Under the pieces are notes generated by a model that did not search any database, was not told where the DNA came from, and saw only the letters and a program-made list of their open reading frames with translations. This document shows, one piece after another, positions 1 through 6,023 of a stretch of 13,254 nt of DNA. The stretch comes from a bacterium UBP7_UBA7824. Its GTDB lineage: Bacteria; UBP7; UBA6624. The stretch is from the NCBI GenBank assembly GCA_002501535.1, contig DLTY01000027.1, forward strand, positions 1 through 13,254, written 5' to 3'. Both the position numbers and the translations under genes were made by a program. The first letter of the stretch is position 1. The number at the start of each line of letters is the position of its first letter.

Positions 1-574
1 CCTCTTCAACTGTAACTTCTGTTGTTTTTAAAATTGTTTCCATAAGATCTTCTTCAGTTATTTCTATTTCTTCTGAAGGTATTTCTTTTTGTTTTGTTTT
101 GCATGGACCAGGCTCTTTCCTTCCAGCACCCGGTATCATCAGCCTATCTCCTGGTTTTATTATTAGAGATGGGTTTTCGCCAAGATCACATGGATTGAAT
201 TTTTTCATATCTTGAACACTGACTCCAGCTTCTGAAGCAATTTTTCCAACGCTGTCACCAGATTTAACTACATATATTTGACCTTGTACTGGTTTTTGAT
301 TTGTTGTTTTTTTGCTTTCTTTATTCAGCTCTCTTGAACCATGACCTTTTGAATCTTCCTGTTCTTTTTCAGGATCATTATTTTCTTTTTCTTTTTCACT
401 TTCTGCATTTTGTTCTTCTGATATTTTTAGAATTAACGGTGGTGGTTCAGGCAAGGGGAATTTTATGAAGGCAAGAAAAGAAATCAATATTACATGCAAA
501 AAAAGAGAAATCCTAAGAGGTGTTCTTAATGATTCTGGAATTATATTTTTTTCTATTTCAGTTATTTTTTTCAA
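1..574 (-). CDS. TonB-like transmembrane protein with LysM domain (partial, C-terminus off the window)
   Basis: Likely the energy-transducing partner of the ExbB/ExbD motor encoded just upstream. I read 191 codons from a TTG at 574 to the window edge. Residues 21-39 form one transmembrane segment after a short cytoplasmic tail. It contains S23, H27 and L34 in the SxxxHxxxxxxL spacing known from the TonB helix that contacts ExbB/ExbD; the fourth position of that signature is Lys38 rather than Ser. A Pro-rich stretch (PLPEPPP, 40-46) and a highly charged linker (about 52-95) follow. Residues 100-148 form a LysM peptidoglycan-binding domain (YVVKSGDSVGKIA...LIIKPGDRLMIPG) with an extra Cys129; Cys158 lies just after it. 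The TTG start overlaps the exbD stop as TTGA, and no ATG lies upstream of the helix. Whether a TonB C-terminal domain follows cannot be seen. It could instead be a TolA-like or other envelope protein. Confidence 0.75.
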   Translation of the reverse strand, partial: MKKITEIEKNIIPESLRTPLRISLFLHVILISFLAFIKFPLPEPPPLILKISEEQNAESEKEKENNDPEKEQEDSKGHGSRELNKESKKTTNQKPVQGQIYVVKSGDSVGKIASEAGVSVQDMKKFNPCDLGENPSLIIKPGDRLMIPGAGRKEPGPCKTKQKEIPSEEIEITEEDLMETILKTTEVTVEE

Positions 575-981
575 TTTCTATTAGGTTCAACCGCAAGTAT
601 TACATTCATGTATTTTTCTTTTCTTAGGTTGTCAAGCACAATAATAACTTTCTCATAAGGAACATCTTTGTTAGCTCTTATTTCCCATGGTTGATCTTTT
701 TCAAAACGGTTTAGTTCATTTAGGAAATCAGCAATTGAAAGCGGTGTGTCTTGATTGTTTATGTATATTCTTCCTAATTCATCTACATAAATTATTTGGT
801 TATTGTTTTGTTGTGTTCCTGAGCCAGCATTTGGCAGTTCCATATTCATTCCGGCTTCTTTTGAAGCCCATGTTGTTGTGACGGCGAAAAAAAGAAGCAG
901 TATGAAAACCATGTCAATAAGAGGAGTCCAGGCTATTTTTAACTCTGTGTTTTCTGACTTGTTTTTAAATCTTGTTTTCAA
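571..981 (-). CDS. exbD: ExbD/TolR family proton-channel subunit
   Basis: Inner-membrane subunit that, with ExbB, harvests the proton gradient to drive a TonB-like or TolA-like partner. The 136-aa length fits the family. A short basic cytoplasmic tail is followed by the family's single helix, about residues 19-38, holding the motif PLIDMVFILLLFF; Asp23 is the proton-carrying acidic residue conserved in ExbD and TolR. The rest is a periplasmic domain ending with the typical VPYEKVIIVLDNLRK segment. The start is TTG at 981-979, overlapping the exbB TGA as TTGA. No ATG is available before the helix, so this start is forced. The same TTGA arrangement links it to the next gene, so the three proteins are probably made in coupled fashion. 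ExbD cannot be separated from TolR by sequence alone; no tolB or pal is visible. Confidence 0.93.
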   Translation of the reverse strand: MKTRFKNKSENTELKIAWTPLIDMVFILLLFFAVTTTWASKEAGMNMELPNAGSGTQQNNNQIIYVDELGRIYINNQDTPLSIADFLNELNRFEKDQPWEIRANKDVPYEKVIIVLDNLRKEKYMNVILAVEPNRN

Positions 982-1658
982 TTATTCGAACTCTCCATGT
1001 CGTCATTTATGTTTTTTTGAAAAAATGATGGATGTGAAACCACGTCTGAAACACAATTTTCAATATTCATTGAAATGTCTTCAATTTTTGATTTATAAGA
1101 TCTAAGTATTATCCCAAAGAATATTGCAACTATAAGACCTGCAGCTGTTGTTATGAGAGCAGTTGAGATACCTCCTGCAAGTTCTTCATGATGGCCCAAG
1201 CCACCTTCAGAAATGCTTCCAAAAATCTTCATTAAACCCACAATTGTTCCAAGCAGACCTATAAGTGGCGAAAATTCAACAATGGTTGCAAGGCTTGCTA
1301 AGTTTCTTTCAAGATCGGATGAGATTTTGAGAAATGTTTTTGAAATATTTTCTTCAAATATAGCCTTACTGCATTCTCTCGATTCAAGAACAGTTTTCAG
1401 CATTCTGGAATAAACGTCTTTTCTAGATGATGTTTGTACTTTCGCTTCTGCTATATCGTCTATCTCCAAAGAGCTAATTATTCGCCTTACAACATCTTTG
1501 CCGCCACCTTTTGGTATTCTTGCAAATGTTTTTCTTCTTTCAAAAACTATTGCAAGGCCATAGATCGAAAGGAGAATTATTACTAGAAGGATAATTGATC
1601 CACCTAGGCCTCCTGATGTTAAGAAGTTATTTAAAAATAAAGAAATTGGGTTAATCAT
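978..1658 (-). CDS. exbB: ExbB/TolQ/MotA family proton-channel subunit
   Basis: Integral inner-membrane protein forming the proton channel with ExbD. It has 226 aa and the three-helix family topology: helix 1 at about 20-39, then a cytoplasmic loop, helix 2 at about 122-145 with the motif PLIGLLGTIVGLM (131-143), and helix 3 at about 163-185 with GGISTALITTAAGLIVAI. The Thr residues in GLLGT and ALITT match the polar channel positions of the family. It is the first gene of a three-gene minus-strand operon (exbB, exbD, TonB-like LysM protein). Its ATG at 1658 has no recognisable Shine-Dalgarno sequence upstream. Its stop overlaps the exbD TTG. TolQ is the alternative name; the TonB-type helix in the third gene favours ExbB. 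Confidence 0.93.
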   Translation of the reverse strand: MINPISLFLNNFLTSGGLGGSIILLVIILLSIYGLAIVFERRKTFARIPKGGGKDVVRRIISSLEIDDIAEAKVQTSSRKDVYSRMLKTVLESRECSKAIFEENISKTFLKISSDLERNLASLATIVEFSPLIGLLGTIVGLMKIFGSISEGGLGHHEELAGGISTALITTAAGLIVAIFFGIILRSYKSKIEDISMNIENCVSDVVSHPSFFQKNINDDMESSNN

Positions 1659-1789
1659 AATAATTACATTTTATGTATTAAAAATGGGTAAATGTATTTT
1701 TTTAAAACTAAAATCATATAAAAATGCACAAAATTAAATTGTTTTCTAGAAAATTTTATTTTTTTCCCAATTTAAATGGAGCTTGATTG
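1659..1789. promoter_or_regulatory. Divergent AT-rich spacer between exbB and mgtE
   Basis: This is the only sizeable gene-free stretch, and it must hold the promoters for both the exbB operon (minus) and mgtE (plus). I find no convincing -35/-10 pair. Weak candidates are TATAAA at 1717-1722 on the plus strand and TAAAAT at 1673-1668 on the minus strand. Two small symmetric elements could be operators: TACATTTTATGTA at 1665-1677, and the perfect 12-bp palindrome TTTTCTAGAAAA at 1742-1753. Both could be chance in DNA this AT-rich. The mgtE leader is too short and too poor in structure to be an M-box riboswitch. Confidence 0.4.
1778..1781 (+). promoter_or_regulatory. Ribosome binding site deciding the mgtE start
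   Basis: GGAG at 1778-1781 sits 8 nt before the ATG at 1790 but only 5 nt before an in-frame TTG at 1787. This spacing favours ATG 1790 as the start, one codon inside the longest open frame. Confidence 0.6.
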
Positions 1790-3082
1790 ATGTCACGCAA
1801 ACTACGTAATTCAATTCTTTTAGCAGCTTTAGAGAAGATATTAAACTACAAAAGCATTCAAAGAAAAAAGAAATTTATTCTTAAATATCACCCTGGTGAA
1901 ATTGCTAGCGTTTTTCCGCTTCTTGAAAAAGAAGATAGACAAAATTTGTTTGATTTGGTCTTAAAAATACCTAGACCACAATTGATACTTGAAAAAGTGG
2001 ATGAGGATGTGTTAGCGCAGCAGATTTCGAGATTAAAAACTGATCATTCTATGAAAATTTTACGCAAGTTGCCAGTCGATATAGCTACTGCTGTTATCCG
2101 ATTTCTTCCAGACAGGATAAAAGAAAAGATAACATTAAAGCTTAGGACACAAAATCACTTAATAAGTGACCTTTTAAATTTTGATGAAGATACTGCAGCC
2201 GGAAGGATGGATATTCTGCCTGCATTTGTAAACATAAAAGACAATGTAAAAGACGCACTGAACAAGCTTGTCAGCTTTGATGATGATTTTTCAAATATTG
2301 TTTATGTTGTAGATGATGATAGAAAGCTCTTAGGTTTTGTGACCCTCAAAAAGCTTAGTGATTCAGATGAAGGGTTTCCTATTTCTGATGTTTTTATAGA
2401 TGAGGTTATCTCAATCTCAATATCGTCAGATAAAGAAGAAGCGATTAAGGTGTTTGAGCAGTATGGTCTTTTAATGGTTCCCGTGACTGACGAAGAGGGC
2501 GTGCTGTGCGGAGCCTTAAGCCCAGATGATATTGTTGATATAGTTCAAGAAGAAGCAACTGAAGATGTATTTTTGCTAGCAGGCCTTTCTGAGGAAGAGT
2601 TAACTGTCAACCAAACGACTTGGAAGATTGCTTTAAGAAGGATGTCATGGCTTCTTTTAACTTTGATTGGAAGCTTTTTAACCGGCAGGATCCTAGAAAC
2701 AAAAGGTCATTCAATTGAGAATTTTGTTTTGCTTCTTGCGTTTTTACCATTGATAATGGCTTTAGGCGGTGCAATTGGAAACCAATCTTCGGTAATAGTT
2801 GTTCGAGCCCTTGCCACAAACAGACTTTCAGCTGAAAAGCCTTGGAGGTTTGTTTTAAAACAATTAAAGGTTGGTCTTGCGATGGCTTTGTGTTGTGCTT
2901 TGGTTGTTTTTATTGTTTCTTATTTTTTTTCTGGCCAGTCTTTGCAATTTGACCAACTCAAAGTGGTTGGCTTAAGTCTTGTGGCCGCAATAATGACCGG
3001 CAGCATAGTGGGAACAGCAATACCACTATTGATGTCTTTGAAGAAAATTGATCCTGCTGTTGCCAGTGCACCATTGATTTAA
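1790..3082 (+). CDS. mgtE: Mg2+ transporter MgtE, ending early at an in-frame TAA
   Basis: Mg2+-gated inner-membrane magnesium channel. From ATG 1790 the reading frame gives 430 aa. The order is that of MgtE: a helical N domain (about 20-130, with repeats such as LRKLPVDIATAVIRFLP), two CBS domains (about 135-195 and 197-255), a linking helix, then the membrane domain. Helix 1 is about 285-303. Helix 2 carries the family signature PLIMALGGAIGNQSS (320-334). Two further helices lie at about 361-381 and 401-424. The frame stops at TAA 3080-3082, right after IDPAVASAPLI, where MgtE proteins normally continue into a fifth helix. That helix is present in the same frame downstream (see 3083-3142). 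As written, the product lacks the helix carrying a pore Mg2+-binding Asp (Asp432 in Thermus MgtE), so it should not be a normal channel. Confidence 0.9.
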   Translation: MSRKLRNSILLAALEKILNYKSIQRKKKFILKYHPGEIASVFPLLEKEDRQNLFDLVLKIPRPQLILEKVDEDVLAQQISRLKTDHSMKILRKLPVDIATAVIRFLPDRIKEKITLKLRTQNHLISDLLNFDEDTAAGRMDILPAFVNIKDNVKDALNKLVSFDDDFSNIVYVVDDDRKLLGFVTLKKLSDSDEGFPISDVFIDEVISISISSDKEEAIKVFEQYGLLMVPVTDEEGVLCGALSPDDIVDIVQEEATEDVFLLAGLSEEELTVNQTTWKIALRRMSWLLLTLIGSFLTGRILETKGHSIENFVLLLAFLPLIMALGGAIGNQSSVIVVRALATNRLSAEKPWRFVLKQLKVGLAMALCCALVVFIVSYFFSGQSLQFDQLKVVGLSLVAAIMTGSIVGTAIPLLMSLKKIDPAVASAPLI

Positions 3083-3142
3083 ACTATTTGTGATATAACC
3101 GGAGTAACTATTTACACATCGTTGATTATTGGATTATTATGA
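3083..3142 (+). pseudogene. mgtE: In-frame remainder of mgtE (fifth helix) beyond the TAA
   Basis: Directly after the TAA, in the same frame, 19 codons read TICDITGVTIYTSLIIGLL and then TGA at 3140-3142. This matches the final MgtE helix, which typically has a D-x-T-G-x-x-I-Y core, and its Asp corresponds to the conserved pore residue. Counting the TAA as one sense codon, the whole protein would be 450 aa, the usual MgtE length. The TGA also overlaps the next gene's ATG as ATGA (3139-3142), a junction that makes sense only if translation once ran through. I infer that the intact gene is 1790-3142 and that the TAA is a point mutation, a base-calling error, or a readthrough site. TCA or TTA would each need a single base change. 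Confidence 0.8.
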
Positions 3143-3426
3143 TTGAAAAAATTGCGAAAGGAATCTTTGATGGGTCTTGTGTTGAAGCAGCTTATCTAAT
3201 AGAGGAAAATGACTCTCTTTTGTCTGTAATTCTTTTTTCAGATCAATGGATTGAATTTAAGGACTTGAGCAATTTCACAAAACAATTCGAAAAAGGCATT
3301 TTTGAAAGTAAGCATGTTTTCTTAATTGATGCAACCAGGGTTTCAAATTCCTATATCTCTGAAGTTCTTGTGAGAGGCAGATGGATTTATGGCGAGAAAA
3401 ATTTGCCAGCTAATTTTTTGAAATAA
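3139..3426 (+). CDS. Unrecognised 95-aa protein following mgtE
   Basis: I do not recognise this family. The 95-aa product has no signal peptide, no transmembrane segment and no Cys cluster; only one Cys is present (Cys15). It looks like a small soluble alpha/beta protein: a strand-like LLSVILFSDQWIEF (about 27-40), an acidic/aromatic helix KQFEKGIFESK, a second hydrophobic strand HVFLIDATRVS (59-69), and a basic tail (VRGRWIYGEKN). Its ATG overlaps the distal TGA of the mgtE frame by 4 nt, so it was probably translated together with full-length MgtE. With the internal TAA, ribosomes would stop 57 nt before its start, which could lower its expression. Its 3' end overlaps the convergent outer-membrane-factor gene by 17 nt. 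It may be a partner or modulator of MgtE, but only the position suggests this. Confidence 0.7.
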   Translation: MIEKIAKGIFDGSCVEAAYLIEENDSLLSVILFSDQWIEFKDLSNFTKQFEKGIFESKHVFLIDATRVSNSYISEVLVRGRWIYGEKNLPANFLK

Positions 3427-4747
3427 TATTTCCTCTAAATCTTGCAAGATTTGCTTTTGCCAGTAAGAGGTTTTTTTTCGTTGTGAGTAAAGACATCTTT
3501 GCAGACATTAATGAATTTTCCAAGGTGAATAGTTCAAGGTTTGTTGTCAGTCCAACTTCCCATCTTGCTTTTGTTCCTTCGTAAGCTTTTTGTGCAGCTT
3601 GCACTCCTGATTCAGAAGCTGTAACGAGCTTTTCTATAGAGATGATCTGGTTAACCAGGCTTCTTTCTGTAAGAAGTGCATTATCCATTGTTCTCTCCAG
3701 AAAGAGATTGAGATTCTCAAAATTTATCTCTGATTCTTTTTGGTTGTAATTTTTGTTTCCCAGTCTTTTTGACCAGGTTAGCCCAACACTCCAGTTCGGA
3801 TTTTCCAGATCGCTGAAGCTTGTCTGAGTTGTTGAGTTAGCATTCAAACCATAACTCATGGAAAGATCAAAATCAGCCATATCTTGAGAGTATGAATTTT
3901 GCAGACTGATTTGTCCAATGCTTAGATCAATCTCGCTTTTTTCAACATCTGTTGTCTTGTATGCTTTTTCAGGATATGAAGTATCTTCTTGAAAATCAAT
4001 TGATTTGACCAATTCAAACCATTCCCTGGGGACTTCTCTACCAAAAAGAAGGTTTGCTTGCTCATTGCATTCCTGTAGCCTTATTTCTGCATCAATCACT
4101 GAAGCTTCTTGTTGAAGTGTCCTATTGATGTAACTATAGATTTCGCTTTCAGCAAGTGTGCCAGTTTTTATTCTTGCTTCTATTTGAGATTGCTGCTGTT
4201 GGCTTTCTTCTAATGACAGTTTTGTCAAGGTTAGGTTTTCTTCAAGAATTAAACAATCCCAAAATCTTGAAATCACATCATATGCTGATTGGTTCAAGGT
4301 CGCTTGGTAGTCTATATGGGTTTTCAAGGTGTTGAATGCTGATATGTCTGTGCTGCTTAATCTTGATTTTCTTTTTTCAGAAAAAAGAGGATAGCTAAGT
4401 GAAAAGCCTGAGGAAAGTGAATAGTTGTCAGTTATTCCACCTATTGAACTGTTGTATATGGATTCCCCATTACGTAATGAAAGACTAAGTGAATATCCTC
4501 TTCTTGTAAGCCATGAAATTGAAGCATTCAAATTGCTTGATTTGCTTGTGTCAAAATTGACACTACTTTCATTATTGTTATGAGATCCACTTGTTGAGAG
4601 TAGGGGGGAAAATGTTTGATATTCGGATTGTGCGAAATTTAGCTCTGATAATTCAACATTTTTTTTTGCAGTGATAACGGAAGGGTGTAGCTGAAGCGCC
4701 TCTTGTAGCTGAATTGGAAGCAGCAAGAGAATAAAAATTTTAAACAA
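3410..4747 (-). CDS. TolC-family outer-membrane factor
   Basis: Outer-membrane channel protein of the type I secretion/efflux class. The two long helical hairpin repeats of TolC-type proteins are visible: one in the middle (ARIKTGTLAESEIYSYINRT, then a coiled stretch to LLFGREVP) and one at the C-terminus (RWEVGLTTNLELFTLENSLM to KANLARFRG). Each is followed or preceded by beta-rich, Ser/Asn-rich segments such as SASISWL-like and YGLNANSTTQTSF. I place the start at TTG 4747 because GGAGGAG lies just upstream at 4757-4751; the open frame itself extends to a TTG at 4759. This gives 445 aa, a hydrophobic leader (FKIFILLLLP) with no clear cleavage site, then directly LQEALQLHPSV, shorter than usual before the first helix. 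It overlaps miaB by 8 nt. No adaptor or inner-membrane pump gene is nearby, so its substrate is unknown. Confidence 0.85.
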   Translation of the reverse strand: MFKIFILLLLPIQLQEALQLHPSVITAKKNVELSELNFAQSEYQTFSPLLSTSGSHNNNESSVNFDTSKSSNLNASISWLTRRGYSLSLSLRNGESIYNSSIGGITDNYSLSSGFSLSYPLFSEKRKSRLSSTDISAFNTLKTHIDYQATLNQSAYDVISRFWDCLILEENLTLTKLSLEESQQQQSQIEARIKTGTLAESEIYSYINRTLQQEASVIDAEIRLQECNEQANLLFGREVPREWFELVKSIDFQEDTSYPEKAYKTTDVEKSEIDLSIGQISLQNSYSQDMADFDLSMSYGLNANSTTQTSFSDLENPNWSVGLTWSKRLGNKNYNQKESEINFENLNLFLERTMDNALLTERSLVNQIISIEKLVTASESGVQAAQKAYEGTKARWEVGLTTNLELFTLENSLMSAKMSLLTTKKNLLLAKANLARFRGNIISKN

Positions 4748-6023
4748 GCTCTCCTCCAAGAAATGTTGATCCTGTTTTTGTAATTTTTACTTTGACATAC
4801 TTGCCTATTGGATTTGTGTCTGAATCAAAGTGAACAAGATGAAAGCCTTCCGACCTGCCAGTCCATCTGTTTTTAGATTTTCCTTCTTTGCTTTCTGCTA
4901 AAACTTCAACTGTTTTACCTAGATATTTTTTATTTTTTTCAAACCAAATTGAGTTTAAAACTTTTGTCACTTCTGAAAGCCTTTCAACTTTTTCTTTATG
5001 AGGTATTGGATCGCCTAATGGAAATGCTTTAGTTTGAGGTCTTGGCGAGTAGAGGAAAGAGTATGCAAAATCATACTGAACCTCCTCCAACAAAGAGATT
5101 GTTTCTTCGTGATCTTTTTTAGTTTCAGTTGGAAAGCCAACAATGATATCCGTAGAGAGGGTTGCATCCTTCCATATATCTCTTACCCATTGTGACTTTT
5201 CAATAACAGTTCTCCTTGTTGTTATTCTCCTCATGGCTTTAAGAACAGTATCACTTCCAGATTGAAATGGTAAATGAAGATATTTTGCAACACGTGGAAG
5301 CGAGGTCATTGTTTGTAGAAAATTCTTTGTTAGGTCGTGAGGATGACTTGTTAGGAATCTTATTCTTTTAAGTTCGGGAAATGAGTCATGCACAGTCGAT
5401 ATCATTTCCTCCGGAGATATTTTTTTTGAGAGATCTCTACCATATGAAAGGAAGTTTTGACCTAATAGATATATTTCTTTTGAGCCTTTCTCGATAGACA
5501 GCTCTACATCTTTTAGTATCTCCTCTAAAGGTATAGATCTTTGTAGACCTCTTGTTCTAGGAACAATGCAATAAGAGCACATGTAAGAGCATCCTCTTAT
5601 GACAGGTATCATTCCTGAATTTTCACCACCTCTATGTAGGCCAAAAGAATCCTGAGTAGGTTCATATTCGTCTGGAAGAATTTGCATCACTGCTTCTTTC
5701 ATTTTTTCAAGATCTTTACCATCTTGCACAATATCAATCCATGCTTCTTTTTCTAATTTTTCCTTCAAGCTTTCAGCAGCACAGCCAAGTATGCCTATTT
5801 TTACTTCAGGATTTTTTTCTTTTCGTATCCTGACGCTACCAAGCTCAGACCTCATTCTTTGTTCAGCTTTTTCTCTAACTGCACAAGTGTTATAAAGAAC
5901 TATATCTGCTTTTTCTTCTGTTGACTTTTCAAGTCCAAAACTATCAAGCATTCCTGCAATTGAATCTGAATCAGCTGTATTCATTTGACAACCGAATGTT
6001 CGTATGTGATATTTCTTGTTCAA
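4740..6023 (-). CDS. miaB: tRNA-2-methylthio-N6-dimethylallyladenosine synthase
   Basis: Radical-SAM methylthiotransferase that converts i6A37 to ms2i6A37 in tRNAs reading UNN codons. The 427-aa product has all three family domains. The N-terminal domain has its three iron-sulfur Cys residues: Cys12 (FGCQMN), Cys47 (YNTCAVREKA) and Cys81 (LGCAAE). The radical-SAM core has CxxxCxxC at Cys145/149/152 (GCSYMCSYC). A C-terminal TRAM RNA-binding domain runs from about 365 to 427. LHLPFQSGSD and IIVGFPTET are typical MiaB core motifs. The start must be TTG at 6023: it is the only start just before the KYHIRTFGCQM segment, and it overlaps the upstream stop as TTGA. Related enzymes RimO and MtaB are less likely given the GCQMN and NTCAVREKAE motifs. 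Confidence 0.96.
   Translation of the reverse strand: MNKKYHIRTFGCQMNTADSDSIAGMLDSFGLEKSTEEKADIVLYNTCAVREKAEQRMRSELGSVRIRKEKNPEVKIGILGCAAESLKEKLEKEAWIDIVQDGKDLEKMKEAVMQILPDEYEPTQDSFGLHRGGENSGMIPVIRGCSYMCSYCIVPRTRGLQRSIPLEEILKDVELSIEKGSKEIYLLGQNFLSYGRDLSKKISPEEMISTVHDSFPELKRIRFLTSHPHDLTKNFLQTMTSLPRVAKYLHLPFQSGSDTVLKAMRRITTRRTVIEKSQWVRDIWKDATLSTDIIVGFPTETKKDHEETISLLEEVQYDFAYSFLYSPRPQTKAFPLGDPIPHKEKVERLSEVTKVLNSIWFEKNKKYLGKTVEVLAESKEGKSKNRWTGRSEGFHLVHFDSDTNPIGKYVKVKITKTGSTFLGGELV
4751..4757 (-). promoter_or_regulatory. Ribosome binding site for the outer-membrane-factor gene
   Basis: On the minus strand GGAGGAG (about 4757-4751) lies inside the end of miaB, 3 nt from TTG 4747 (or 5 nt if only GGAGG is counted). 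It is the strongest Shine-Dalgarno match near this start and argues for TTG 4747 over TTG 4759. Confidence 0.5.

Noticed and set aside
687..1413. Plus-strand open frames opposite exbD and exbB (687-881, 803-1105, 1213-1413)
   Set aside because: They lie antisense to clearly coding exbB/exbD sequence and encode no recognisable protein; they are shadows.
1659..1789. M-box Mg2+ riboswitch upstream of mgtE
   Set aside because: The spacer is about 130 bp of AT-rich sequence shared by two promoters, with no long paired elements or terminator.
2607..2819. Minus-strand open frame inside mgtE
   Set aside because: Antisense to the conserved MgtE membrane domain, with no family features.
3080..3082. 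Special decoding of TAA as an amino acid across the genome
   Set aside because: TAA ends miaB, rpmB, rsmD, the 95-aa gene and the Wzt-like gene at sensible positions, so it is a normal stop in this organism; selenocysteine (TGA) and pyrrolysine (TAG) do not apply.
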